Of a stretch of DNA of 64,000 nucleotides, positions 17,796 to 26,990 are shown piece by piece. Each line of letters opens with the position of its first letter. Position 1 is the first letter of the stretch. The stretch is from Albibacterium bauzanense (GTDB taxonomy: Bacteria > Bacteroidota > Bacteroidia > Sphingobacteriales > Sphingobacteriaceae), in assembly GCF_004339765.1 (NCBI RefSeq), contig NZ_SMGO01000001.1:310001-374000 (forward strand). Reading direction: 5' to 3'. Under the pieces are notes generated by a model. It was given only the letters and a program-made list of their open reading frames with translations. It did not search any database and was not told where the DNA came from. The position numbers were made by a program, and so were the translations under genes.

Positions 17796-18950
17796 TTATA
17801 ATAAGCCCTTGGTACTTGGTAATTGCATATTATCTGCATCTCGTTTAATAGCCATCTTTATTGATTTTGCGAAAGCTTTAAAAATAGCTTCAATCTTATG
17901 ATGCTCATTTTGACCCTCTGCTTTAATATTGAGATTACATTTAGCAGCATCTGAGAATGATTTAAAGAAATGATAGAACATCTCAGTAGGCATTTCTCCA
18001 ATCTTTTCACGTTTAAATTCTGCATCCCATACTAGCCAGCTTCTTCCACCAAAATCAATTGCAACCTGGGCCAGGCAGTCGTCCATTGGTAAACAGAATC
18101 CATAACGAGCTAAACCTCGCTTATCTTGCAGTGCCTCTAAAAAAGCTTCTCCCAAAGCAATACCTGTATCTTCAATAGTATGGTGCTCATCAATATGTAA
18201 ATCGCCTTTAGTCGAAATCTTTAAATTAACTCCTCCATGACGTGCTAATTGATCAAGCATATGATTAAAAAATGCAATTCCGGTTGATATATCAGACTTT
18301 CCTGAACCGTCTAAATCCAATTCAATTTCAATATCAGTTTCGTTTGTCTTTCTAGTATGTTTTACTTTTCTCTTTCCTAACTTCAAGAATTCGTAAATAG
18401 CTCGCCAAGAACCTGTTTCAATAGCTACCGTAGCTGGGTCAATCTCTAAATTCTCATTAATACCAAGCGCAGGGTTATTGTTTAACCAAATAGCCTTTGC
18501 TCCTAAATTCTGTGCTAATTTCACATCGTTTACCCTATCCCCAATAACGAATGAATGTTTTAGATCATACAATTCGGAATTAAAATACTCAGTAAGTAAA
18601 GCTGTTCCAGGTTTACGGGTAGGAGCATTTTCATGAGGAAAAGTTTTATCAATGTGTTCTGCAATAAAGTTAATACCTTCTCCTTTTAATGTATTTATGA
18701 TAAAGTCGTGAACAGGATGAAATGTTTCTTCAGGATAAGAATCAGAACCTAAACCATCCTGATTACTTACTAAAACTAATTTAAAATCAAGTTCTTTCGC
18801 AATACGGGAAAGATATTGAATAGCTTCAGGGTAAAAGGTTAATTTTTCAAAGCTATCAATTTGCTCATCTTCAGGTTCTTTGATTAACGTTCCATCACGA
18901 TCAATGAACAATAATTTATAAGCCTGACTTCTAAGTGTACTTTCTGACAT
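17796..18950 (-). CDS. hisB: Bifunctional histidinol-phosphatase / imidazoleglycerol-phosphate dehydratase
   Basis: Fusion enzyme for steps 6 and 8. The N-terminal HAD phosphatase (about 1-170) has the nucleophile Asp17 and Asp19 in FIDRDGTLI. The C-terminal dehydratase (about 193-384) has the metal-binding motifs [10 protein letters not shown] and [11 protein letters not shown]. Length 384. The fused form is known from enterobacteria and Bacteroidota, so the second phosphatase gene found in many bacteria is not needed. It starts one base after hisC. Confidence 0.95.
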   Translation of the reverse strand: MSESTLRSQAYKLLFIDRDGTLIKEPEDEQIDSFEKLTFYPEAIQYLSRIAKELDFKLVLVSNQDGLGSDSYPEETFHPVHDFIINTLKGEGINFIAEHIDKTFPHENAPTRKPGTALLTEYFNSELYDLKHSFVIGDRVNDVKLAQNLGAKAIWLNNNPALGINENLEIDPATVAIETGSWRAIYEFLKLGKRKVKHTRKTNETDIEIELDLDGSGKSDISTGIAFFNHMLDQLARHGGVNLKISTKGDLHIDEHHTIEDTGIALGEAFLEALQDKRGLARYGFCLPMDDCLAQVAIDFGGRSWLVWDAEFKREKIGEMPTEMFYHFFKSFSDAAKCNLNIKAEGQNEHHKIEAIFKAFAKSIKMAIKRDADNMQLPSTKGLL

Positions 18951-18951
18951 G

Positions 18952-20004
18952 TTATTTGTAATTATTTAAAGACTCAAGCAATAAATCGTTCTCTGCCGGT
19001 GTTCCAATAGTAATTCGTAAACAACCTTCACATAATGAGACTTTAGAACGATCACGAACAATTATTTCATGATCAGCCAAATGGTTGTAAATGGAAATAG
19101 CATCTTTAGTTTTCACTAAAATAAAATTAGCATCTGAAGGATATATCTTCTCCACAAAAGTAAGCTCAGCTAACTTTTCAATCAGCCTGTCTCGTTCCAA
19201 TGTAGTTTCCAAAATCCATTTATTAACCATATCAACTTGCTGAAGGCCTTCAAGTGCTAGTTCCTGAGAAGATTGATTGATATTATAAGGCGGCTTTATT
19301 TTATTAAATACCTCTATAATCTCTTCACTTGCAAAAGCTATTCCTACACGTAAACCAGCTAAACCCCAAGCCTTTGATAAAGTTTGAAGAACAACCAGGT
19401 TTCCATACTCTGTAAGTTCTTGAATAAAAGATTTCTGACGTGAGTAATTGATATATGCCTCATCTACTACAACCAATCCGTTAAAATTCGCTAACAGCGT
19501 TTCTATGTCCTCTCTATAAATTGAATTCCCCGTCGGATTATTAGGAGAACATACAAAGATAATGCGAGTATGTTCATCAATTGTTTCTGCAATTGCTTCT
19601 AAATCCAGTTGGTATTCTGAATTCAGATTAACATGCTTAACTTCAACATCATTAATCGCCGCTGCCACTTCATACATCCCATAAGTAGGAGGTAGGATTA
19701 GGATATTATCATGCTGAGGATTGCAAAATGCACGAATAAGAATATCAATAGCTTCATCACTGCCATTACCTAAAAAAGTATTGGCCACAGGAACTCCTTT
19801 AATTTTACTGATTGCCTCTTTTACACTAATTTGTAAAGGATCAGGGTAACGATTAAAGTTTTTATCGAGAGGAGATCCGTAAGCATTTTCATTTGCATCT
19901 AAGAAAACAGATGCCTTCCCCTTAAACTCATGTCTGGCACTTGAATAAGGAGTGAGATTCTTTATATTTTCTCTAAGAATCGACTGAATATTAAAATTAG
20001 ACAT
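18952..20004 (-). CDS. hisC: Histidinol-phosphate aminotransferase
   Basis: PLP-dependent aminotransferase (fold type I), 350 residues, step 7: imidazole acetol phosphate to histidinol phosphate with glutamate. The PLP lysine lies in [16 protein letters not shown]. Also present are CSPNNPTGN and the PLP-contact VVDEAYINY. Tight spacing (1 base) to both hisD and hisB. Confidence 0.96.
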   Translation of the reverse strand: MSNFNIQSILRENIKNLTPYSSARHEFKGKASVFLDANENAYGSPLDKNFNRYPDPLQISVKEAISKIKGVPVANTFLGNGSDEAIDILIRAFCNPQHDNILILPPTYGMYEVAAAINDVEVKHVNLNSEYQLDLEAIAETIDEHTRIIFVCSPNNPTGNSIYREDIETLLANFNGLVVVDEAYINYSRQKSFIQELTEYGNLVVLQTLSKAWGLAGLRVGIAFASEEIIEVFNKIKPPYNINQSSQELALEGLQQVDMVNKWILETTLERDRLIEKLAELTFVEKIYPSDANFILVKTKDAISIYNHLADHEIIVRDRSKVSLCEGCLRITIGTPAENDLLLESLNNYK

Positions 20005-20005
20005 G

Positions 20006-21313
20006 TTATTTATTCTTTGATTGTAAATGTTTTAATCGTATGCTAACTGCATTCTTGTGTGCTTGTAAACCTTCGATCTCGGCAAGTATTTCTATCGTAG
20101 GACCTAAGTTAAGGATTCCATCTTCATTAATTTGTTGAAAGGTAATTTTCTTAATAAAGGAATCAACCGAAACTCCCGAATAAGCCTTCGCATGCGCACT
20201 TGTTGGCAAAGTATGATTAGTTCCAGATGCATAATCTCCCGCACTTTCAGGAGTTAAATGACCATAAAATACAGAGCCGGCATTCATTATCATCCTGCTA
20301 TAAGCTTCCGGCTCATCTACTGATACAATAAGATGCTCAGGAGCATAATCATTACAAAATATCATAAGATCCTGTTTAGAATCAAACAATATACTATAAG
20401 AGTTTTCAATGGCTTTTTTAGCAATCTCTGCACGAGGCAAAACCTCTATCTGTTCCCTCAGCTCTTGCTGAACCTGTTCAATAAGAGTTTTACTGGTACT
20501 TAATAAAACAGCCTGACTGTCTTTACCGTGTTCTGCCTGAGCAAGTAAATCGGCAGCAACAAAGGCCGGGTTACTTGTATCATCACCGATAACTATTACT
20601 TCTGAAGGTCCGGCAGGTATATCAATAGCTGTATTGGCATTCAATTGTACCAGCGTTTTTGCTTGTGTAACGTATTGATTTCCTGGCCCAAATATCTTGT
20701 CTACTTTAGGAATACTTTCTGTACCATAGGCCATAGCTGCAATTGCTTGTGCCCCTCCTGCACTATAAATCGTATCTATTTTTAATAGCTGTGCACAATA
20801 AGCGATGTAGGGATTTATTTTACCATCCGGCTGCGGAGGCGAACAAACTACTATTTCTTTACAACCTGCTATACGTGCTGGAACAGCCAACATTAAGAAT
20901 GTACTAGGCAAAACAGCTGTTCCACCAGGAATATAAAGTCCAACCCGTTCAATAGGCCTATTTTCTCGCCAGCAGCTTACACCGTTTGTAGTTTCAACCT
21001 GTTTCTCTTTAGTCAATTGATAACGGTGAAACATATAGATATTATTAAACGCAATTTCTAACGCTCTTTTCTGATTACGATCTACTGTCTCTGCTTGCTG
21101 ATTAATTTCGTCTTCATCAATTATTAAAGATTTCAATGAAACCTTATCGAATTTTTCAGCATAGGATATCAATGCCCGATCTCCGTTCTCTCTTACTTCA
21201 GCAATGATTTCCTCAACTTGTTTTTGAATCTTGTGATCTGAATCAGAGTTACGTAATACCAGCTTCTTTTTATCTTCAATAGTTAATTGACTATATTCAA
21301 AATACGCTAACAT
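20006..21313 (-). CDS. hisD: Histidinol dehydrogenase
   Basis: Zinc- and NAD-dependent enzyme, 435 residues, for the last two oxidations from histidinol to histidine. Family landmarks are RVGLYIPGGTAVLPST, GPGNQYVTQAK, the zinc Gln and His in LLAQAEHGKDSQ, and the catalytic pair in DYAPEHL. The C-terminal zinc ligands are in AGDYASGTNHTLPT and the His-rich end. It starts 20 bases after hisG. Confidence 0.97.
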   Translation of the reverse strand: MLAYFEYSQLTIEDKKKLVLRNSDSDHKIQKQVEEIIAEVRENGDRALISYAEKFDKVSLKSLIIDEDEINQQAETVDRNQKRALEIAFNNIYMFHRYQLTKEKQVETTNGVSCWRENRPIERVGLYIPGGTAVLPSTFLMLAVPARIAGCKEIVVCSPPQPDGKINPYIAYCAQLLKIDTIYSAGGAQAIAAMAYGTESIPKVDKIFGPGNQYVTQAKTLVQLNANTAIDIPAGPSEVIVIGDDTSNPAFVAADLLAQAEHGKDSQAVLLSTSKTLIEQVQQELREQIEVLPRAEIAKKAIENSYSILFDSKQDLMIFCNDYAPEHLIVSVDEPEAYSRMIMNAGSVFYGHLTPESAGDYASGTNHTLPTSAHAKAYSGVSVDSFIKKITFQQINEDGILNLGPTIEILAEIEGLQAHKNAVSIRLKHLQSKNK

Positions 21314-21333
21314 TTATTCTTTATTAACCAGAT

Positions 21334-22185
21334 TTACACAATAATTTTTTCTATTGGCATAACCACAATTCCTTGTGCACCAGATGCTTTTAAAGCATTG
21401 ATTTTTTCCCAAAAATCTTGCTCAGAAATAACTGTATGTACTGCAACCCATCCTTCTTCTGCAAGAGGGATAATAGTTGGGCTTTTCACACCTGGTAAAA
21501 GGGTTAAAATAGAAGGTAGATTTTTGCGCTCTACGTTTAATACCACATATTTAGTTTCACTGGCACGTAAAACAGATTGAATTCTTTGTAATAATTCTTC
21601 AACGATCGAATCATGTTTGATATCTTTCTTACCGATCAAGACCGCTTGCGAAGATAATACATCTGCAAAAGGTTCTAAGCCGTTACTTTTTAAAGTCCCG
21701 CCGGTTGATACAATATCACAGATAGCATCACTCAAACCTAACCCGGGTGAAATTTCAACCGACCCTGAAATCGTACGAATACTAGCATCAATCTTATTCT
21801 CTGTCAAGAATTTCTGTAAAATTATCGGATTAGAAGTAGCAATTGATTTGCCATTCAACTCTTGTAACGATTCATAATTCTTTCCCTTTGGAATAGCAAT
21901 TTTTAAAGTGCATTTCCCAAATCCAAGTTTTTGAAGGTATTCAACATCTACCTCTTTTTCCTGAATTACGTTTTCTCCAACTATACCCAAATCGGCAATG
22001 CCATCTTGAACATATTCAGGAATATCGTCATCGCGCAAGAACAGAATTTCAAGCGGAAAATTATTAACAGAAGTGATAAGTGAACTTTTATAGTTCTCGA
22101 AGTTTAATCCGCAATTTTTAAGAAGTGCTACAGATTTTTCGTTTAGACGGCCAGATTTTTGTATGGCAATTTTTAATGCTTTCAA
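21334..22185 (-). CDS. hisG: ATP phosphoribosyltransferase, long form
   Basis: First committed enzyme of histidine synthesis, condensing ATP with PRPP. 283 residues: the long HisG form with a C-terminal ACT-like regulatory domain (about 205-283; IIPLAEEGWVAVHTVI), so it should be inhibited by histidine and need no HisZ. The start is TTG at 22185 (MKALKIAIQKSGRL). An in-frame stop lies just upstream and no ATG or GTG intervenes, so the rare start is forced. First structural gene of the operon, 55 bases after the leader peptide stop. Confidence 0.95.
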   Translation of the reverse strand: MKALKIAIQKSGRLNEKSVALLKNCGLNFENYKSSLITSVNNFPLEILFLRDDDIPEYVQDGIADLGIVGENVIQEKEVDVEYLQKLGFGKCTLKIAIPKGKNYESLQELNGKSIATSNPIILQKFLTENKIDASIRTISGSVEISPGLGLSDAICDIVSTGGTLKSNGLEPFADVLSSQAVLIGKKDIKHDSIVEELLQRIQSVLRASETKYVVLNVERKNLPSILTLLPGVKSPTIIPLAEEGWVAVHTVISEQDFWEKINALKASGAQGIVVMPIEKIIV

Positions 22186-22221
22186 AAGATATATTATTAA
22201 TAAAATTAAACATTGGGGTTA

Positions 22222-22309
22222 CGCTCCACGTAGAAACATACTATTTTATATCGCCACAATGGCGATGGAAATGTAAGTGATGTGTGAAGGTGTAATTCAT
22301 GTTGTGGAG
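22222..22309 (-). promoter_or_regulatory. Candidate attenuator RNA of the his operon
   Basis: The transcript has mutually exclusive pairings. (1) ATCGCCA/TGGCGAT, a perfect 7-bp hairpin with a 3-base loop at 22250-22266. (2) CCACAA (22302-22307) with TTGTGG (22254-22259). (3) CTCCAC (22304-22309) with GTGGAG (22224-22229). (4) CATTGTGG with CCCCAATG just before hisG, 7 of 8 paired. A ribosome on the His codons would disrupt some of these. No classical GC stem plus U-run is seen, so the output could be termination or translation. Confidence 0.5.
22241..22300 (-). CDS. hisL: Histidine operon leader peptide
   Basis: A 19-codon reading frame upstream of hisG, read on the minus strand: MNYTFTHHLHFHRHCGDIK, then TAG. 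Five of eight consecutive codons (residues 7-14) are His, as expected for a ribosome-stalling leader that senses charged tRNA-His. It lies about 28 bases downstream of the predicted start of a consensus promoter and ends 55 bases before hisG. A 7-bp hairpin (22250-22266) overlaps its last His codons. The reading frame and His run are directly visible; control by attenuation is inferred by analogy with enterobacterial hisL. Confidence 0.85.
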   Translation of the reverse strand: MNYTFTHHLHFHRHCGDIK

Positions 22310-22335
22310 ATAATTATTAATAGCACTATATATTG

Positions 22336-22366
22336 CAAATATAATTGCAATTTAGACAATACCAAA
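22336..22366 (-). promoter_or_regulatory. his operon promoter
   Basis: On the minus strand TTTG (22366-22363), a 19-base spacer and TATATTTG (22343-22336) match the Bacteroidota TTTG-N19-TAnnTTTG promoter exactly. Transcription should start near 22329, giving a leader of about 143 bases before hisG. Confidence 0.75.
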
Positions 22367-22595
22367 TAAAAATCTAAATAATAACTCGCTTTAGTTGAAA
22401 TATTCCAAAATCACGAGAATAATTCATTCATTTAATTCTACGACCAATTAAACAATGGTTGTTATCATCAAAGTCTTACAAAAAGAACATCGGAAACTCA
22501 AGCCAATATTTTATAGTAAAATACGATTTGTTTACTAATGTAAATAATGTAATTTGCTTACGATATATCTTAAAAAAAAACAGAATCGAATTAAT
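22367..22595. other. Intergenic region between his leader and GH31 gene
   Basis: Upstream region of the glycogen operon. A small palindrome AACAA-TGG-TTGTT (22451-22463) could be an operator. TACGATTTG (22522-22530) resembles a -7 box with one extra base. No gene and no consensus promoter for the plus strand were found. Confidence 0.35.
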
Positions 22596-25046
22596 ATGGT
22601 GGAAGAGTTTAGAGTGACTAAAAGTTTAAAAGAAAAAATAAGCGATCAATATGAAGAGGACATACATCATGTTAATAATCCTGTACTTGATCCTCCCAAA
22701 ATTGAAAAGAAGTATTTGGGTAGAATAACTCAGTATCTTCAGAAAGGTAATAGCTTTTATTTCCATGATAATAAAGCTACAGTAGAAATTAAAGTTGTAA
22801 GCGATGAGATCATCAGAGTTCGTTTGGCTCCTAACTCCAGTTTTCTTTCCGATTTTTCATACGCAGTTGATAATGTAAATCAACATGTAGACTTGTATGA
22901 ACTAGATGAAGATAATGAGAACTATCGGGTGAAAACCAACACGGTAACCTGTGTACTGAATAAAGAAAACTTTCATATTTCTTTTGAAAATAGAGATGGA
23001 AAAATAACCAATCAAGATCACGCTCCCATGCACTGGGAAGAAAACGATGACTTTGGAGGTTACTACGTTTATTGCACCAAACAAGCAAAGGAAAATGAAG
23101 GTTTCTTTGGATTAGGGGATAAGGCTAGCCATTTAAATTTAAAGGGCAGGCGCTTAACGAATTGGAATTCTGATACTTATTCATTTTCATTTAATCAAGA
23201 TCCTCTATATAAAAGCATTCCTTTCTATTTGAGTCTACACGAAGGAGAATCTTATGGAATTTTCTTTGATAATACATTTAAAACTTACTTTGACTTTGCT
23301 AGTGAAAAAACAGATCAAACTAGCTTTTGGTCAGAAGGAGGAGAGCTTCAATATTATTATATTCACGGACCCTCTATGACGGATGTAATAAAACGTTACC
23401 ATAATCTTACAGGCACCCATTATTTACCACCTACCTGGGCATTGGGCTATCACCAATGTCGGTGGAGCTATTACCCGGAAAGTAAAGTAAGAGACCTTGG
23501 ACTTCAATTCCGGAATCGCCAAATTCCTTGCGATGCGCTCTATCTCGATATTGATTATATGGAGGGATACCGGTGTTTTACATGGAATAAGCGTTATTTT
23601 CCTGATCCAAAAGGGATGATTCAGGATTTAGCTAAAGATGGTTTTAAAACTGTCGTAATGATTGATCCTGGAATAAAAGTAGATGATAATTACTGGGTAT
23701 TTCAGGAAGGTAAAAAAAACAACTACTTCTGTAGAAGAGGGGATGATTATTTTATGGAAGGATATGTATGGCCTGGTCGTTGTCAATTCCCTGATTTCAC
23801 CAACCCACAAGTCCGCGCCTGGTGGGGAGGTTTGTATGAAGGATTAGTTGAAAGTGGAGTAGCGGGTGTTTGGAATGATATGAATGAACCTGCTGTTTTT
23901 GGTGGCAGGGTATTTCCAAATGATGTTCGTCATAATTACGATGGTCACCATGGGTCTCATAGAAAAGCACATAACATCTATGGAATGCAAATGGTTAGAG
24001 CAACATACGATGGATTGAAAAAACTTCAACCCAACAAAAGGCCTTTTACCATTACCAGAGCCGCCTATGCAGGCACTCAACGCTATGCATCAGTATGGAC
24101 AGGTGATAATGTTGCAACCTGGGAGCATTTAAAAATGGGATCCTTGCAGTTACAGCGCTTATCGATGTCAGGCTTGCCTTTTTGTGGAACTGACATTGGT
24201 GGCTTTAGTGGCGAACCTACTGCAGAATTGTTTACAAGATGGATTCAATTTGGGGTCTTTTCTCCTTTTATGCGTGCACATTCTGCAGGCGATACAGCAG
24301 AAAGAGAACCTTGGAGCTTTGGTGAAGAATACGAGAAACTAAATAGAAAGTTTATTCAACTAAGATATAAACTGTTACCCTACATCTATACTGTTTTCAG
24401 GCAACATGCCCATGATGGCTCACCCATTCTAAATCCTCTAATTATGCTTGAGCAAGAGGAGGTAAGTAATCTGCAACGAGAAGAAGAATTTGCTTTTGGT
24501 GATAAAATACTTGTTTCCCCTGTTTTAGAAGCCGGTCAGCAACAGAAAACAATCTACCTTCCAAAAGGCAAGTGGTATGACTACTGGACACATGCTTTAA
24601 TACCTGGAGGTATGGAGCATCAATTTGACACTCCACTAGATAAAATGCCGATTTTTATTAAAGCAGGCACTGTATTGCCAGAGCATCCTGTCATGCAATA
24701 TGTAAATGAGAAAACAATTGAGATCCTTGATTTAAATGTATTCTATTCAGAATCACATGTTGAATCAAGTTTATACGAAGATGAAGGAGATTCATTTGCT
24801 TATGAACATCAGGGATACGTAAATAAGAAATTCATAGTTAAGGGTACTGCAAGTTCCTTAGAGATTACACAAGAGGTTGAAGGTTTATATACAGAGTCGT
24901 ACCATGAATACCGTGTTAATATTATTGGCTTACCTTTTGAATTAAAGACTGTACTTGTTGACAATGAAATAATCAACTTTAGTCAAAACGAACTTGGTAG
25001 TACAGTTGTTATAGGAAAAAGGTTTAAAAGCATGCTACTTAAATAA
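22596..25046 (+). CDS. Glycoside hydrolase family 31 (alpha-glucosidase)
   Basis: 816 residues from the ATG at 22596. A TTG at 22554 would add 14 residues that do not look like family sequence, so I prefer the ATG. An N-terminal beta-sandwich (about 60-270, FFGLGDKASHLN) precedes the catalytic barrel. The nucleophile is Asp428 in WNDMNEP and the acid/base Asp is in WTGDNVATWEHLK; the -1 subsite has LDIDYMEGY. No signal peptide, so cytoplasmic. The family removes alpha-linked glucose (or xylose, galactose) from non-reducing ends. Heading the glgB-glgA-glgC operon, it probably works on maltodextrin or glycogen-derived oligosaccharides. Confidence 0.9.
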   Translation: MVEEFRVTKSLKEKISDQYEEDIHHVNNPVLDPPKIEKKYLGRITQYLQKGNSFYFHDNKATVEIKVVSDEIIRVRLAPNSSFLSDFSYAVDNVNQHVDLYELDEDNENYRVKTNTVTCVLNKENFHISFENRDGKITNQDHAPMHWEENDDFGGYYVYCTKQAKENEGFFGLGDKASHLNLKGRRLTNWNSDTYSFSFNQDPLYKSIPFYLSLHEGESYGIFFDNTFKTYFDFASEKTDQTSFWSEGGELQYYYIHGPSMTDVIKRYHNLTGTHYLPPTWALGYHQCRWSYYPESKVRDLGLQFRNRQIPCDALYLDIDYMEGYRCFTWNKRYFPDPKGMIQDLAKDGFKTVVMIDPGIKVDDNYWVFQEGKKNNYFCRRGDDYFMEGYVWPGRCQFPDFTNPQVRAWWGGLYEGLVESGVAGVWNDMNEPAVFGGRVFPNDVRHNYDGHHGSHRKAHNIYGMQMVRATYDGLKKLQPNKRPFTITRAAYAGTQRYASVWTGDNVATWEHLKMGSLQLQRLSMSGLPFCGTDIGGFSGEPTAELFTRWIQFGVFSPFMRAHSAGDTAEREPWSFGEEYEKLNRKFIQLRYKLLPYIYTVFRQHAHDGSPILNPLIMLEQEEVSNLQREEEFAFGDKILVSPVLEAGQQQKTIYLPKGKWYDYWTHALIPGGMEHQFDTPLDKMPIFIKAGTVLPEHPVMQYVNEKTIEILDLNVFYSESHVESSLYEDEGDSFAYEHQGYVNKKFIVKGTASSLEITQEVEGLYTESYHEYRVNIIGLPFELKTVLVDNEIINFSQNELGSTVVIGKRFKSMLLK

Positions 25047-25063
25047 CCACCAAAAATCTAACT

Positions 25064-26983
25064 ATGCTAAATTCTGTACAAGCTTATTCTAAGTTTTCTG
25101 ATTTTGATATCAGTCTATTTCGCGCAGGCAAACACTATAAGCTTTACGAAAAATTTGGCGCTCATGAGCTGCAATTTAACCAGCAAATAGGAACTTATTT
25201 TGCTGTTTGGGCTCCCAATGCTGATGCCGTTTCAGTCATAGGAAATTTCAATGGTTGGAATCGTTTTTCCCATCCGTTATTGTTACGCTGGGACCAATCA
25301 GGCATTTGGGAAGGCTTTATTCCTCAAGTAAAGAATGGAGAAATCTATAAATATGCCATTAGTACAAAAACGGGTGAGGTACTTGAAAAAGGAGATCCAT
25401 TCGCTTTTCAATGGGAAGAACCACCTTTAACAGCGTCTGTAGTAAATACTACCTGGTATGAATGGAAAGATAATGATTGGATGACAATCCGTCATTTGAA
25501 AAATGCTTTGAATGTGCCACTAGCTGTTTATGAAATGCATTTAGGCTCGTGGATGCGAAATATATCTAATCCATCTAAGTTTCTGACCTATGAAGAAATA
25601 GCTGAAAAACTGATTCCTTATATCTTAGAGGCTGGCTTTACACATGTAGAGTTTATGCCTGTTATGGAGCATCCTTACAGTCCGTCATGGGGCTATCAAA
25701 TTACAGGCTTTTACGCTCCAACAGCTCGCTTTGGCTCACCACAAGGATTAATGTACTTAATAGAACAACTTCACTTGAATGATATTGGAGTAATTTTAGA
25801 TTGGGTGCCATCTCATTTTCCGGGAGACGCCCATGGTTTGCATAAGTTTGATGGAACCTTTTTATATGAACATGCAGATCCTAAACAGGGCTATCATCCC
25901 GATTGGAATTCATACATTTTCAATTATGGCAGAAATGAGGTAAGATCTTTCTTAATCAGCAATGCTATTTATTGGTTAGACAGATATCATGTTGATGGCT
26001 TAAGGGTAGATGCGGTCGCTTCTATGTTATACCTCGATTATTCTCGAAAAGAGGGAGAGTGGATACCCAATGAGCTGGGTGGCAGAGAAAATTTAGAGGC
26101 AGTATCGTTCCTTAAAGAATTTAATGAAACAGTATATAGCGAATTTCCAGATGTTCAAACCATCGCAGAAGAATCAACAGCTTGGACAGGCGTTAGCAGT
26201 CCGACTTTTCAAAATGGATTAGGTTTCGGAATGAAATGGATGATGGGATGGATGAATGACACACTTGATTATTTTAGTGGAGATTCTCTCTTTCGAAGAT
26301 ATGACCATGGAAAAATAACGTTCAGTACCGTTTATGCCTTTACTGAAAATTTCATGTTACCGCTCTCTCATGACGAGGTAGTACATGGAAAGAAATCGCT
26401 TGTATACAAAATGCCAGGCGATAATTGGCAACAATTCGCTAATCTTCGTGCACTTTATTTATATATGTACACGCATCCGGGAACAAAGCTATTATTTATG
26501 GGCTCTGAGTTTGCTCAAACTTCTGAATGGAACTTTAATCAGTCGCTCGATTGGCATTTGATGCAATATGAACCACATATTGGTATATTTAAATTTATCC
26601 AAAAACTAAATACCATTTATAAATCTGAACCGGCATTATATGAAGTATCTTTTCGACAAGAAGGTTTTGAATGGATAGAATATGGAGATGCTCAAAACTC
26701 TGTACTTGTTTACCTTCGAAAGGGCCATCATGTAGATGCAAACTTATTAGTAATCCTAAATTTAACACCAGTTACACACAATGATTACCGGGTTGGTTTA
26801 CCCGCATCCGGACAATGGGATGTTATTCTTAACTCAGACGATCTCGAGTTTTATGGCTCTGGAGTTGTCCAGGACTCTGTTTTAAGTGAACCAATCGCTT
26901 GGATGGGACATGCACACTCTGCCATTATAAAACTACCACCATTAGGAGGATTAGTTTTAAAGCGACAACCAAATCTAATTTAA
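25064..26983 (+). CDS. glgB: 1,4-alpha-glucan branching enzyme
   Basis: Transfers alpha-1,4 glucan segments to alpha-1,6 positions during glycogen synthesis. 639 residues, somewhat shorter than the E. coli enzyme, lacking its N1 domain. Layout: a CBM48 domain (about 35-130, VWAPNADAVSVIGNFNGW), then a GH13 barrel with VDGLRVDAVASM (nucleophile Asp), TIAEESTAW (acid Glu) and PLSHDEVVHGK (Asp), then a C-terminal beta domain. 17 bases after the GH31 gene and 7 before glgA, in the same operon. Confidence 0.95.
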   Translation: MLNSVQAYSKFSDFDISLFRAGKHYKLYEKFGAHELQFNQQIGTYFAVWAPNADAVSVIGNFNGWNRFSHPLLLRWDQSGIWEGFIPQVKNGEIYKYAISTKTGEVLEKGDPFAFQWEEPPLTASVVNTTWYEWKDNDWMTIRHLKNALNVPLAVYEMHLGSWMRNISNPSKFLTYEEIAEKLIPYILEAGFTHVEFMPVMEHPYSPSWGYQITGFYAPTARFGSPQGLMYLIEQLHLNDIGVILDWVPSHFPGDAHGLHKFDGTFLYEHADPKQGYHPDWNSYIFNYGRNEVRSFLISNAIYWLDRYHVDGLRVDAVASMLYLDYSRKEGEWIPNELGGRENLEAVSFLKEFNETVYSEFPDVQTIAEESTAWTGVSSPTFQNGLGFGMKWMMGWMNDTLDYFSGDSLFRRYDHGKITFSTVYAFTENFMLPLSHDEVVHGKKSLVYKMPGDNWQQFANLRALYLYMYTHPGTKLLFMGSEFAQTSEWNFNQSLDWHLMQYEPHIGIFKFIQKLNTIYKSEPALYEVSFRQEGFEWIEYGDAQNSVLVYLRKGHHVDANLLVILNLTPVTHNDYRVGLPASGQWDVILNSDDLEFYGSGVVQDSVLSEPIAWMGHAHSAIIKLPPLGGLVLKRQPNLI

Positions 26984-26990
26984 TACAGCT

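Noticed and set aside
22554-22595. TTG-started extension of the GH31 gene
   Set aside because: Adds a Lys-rich low-complexity stretch from AT-rich spacer; ATG at 22596 is a better start.
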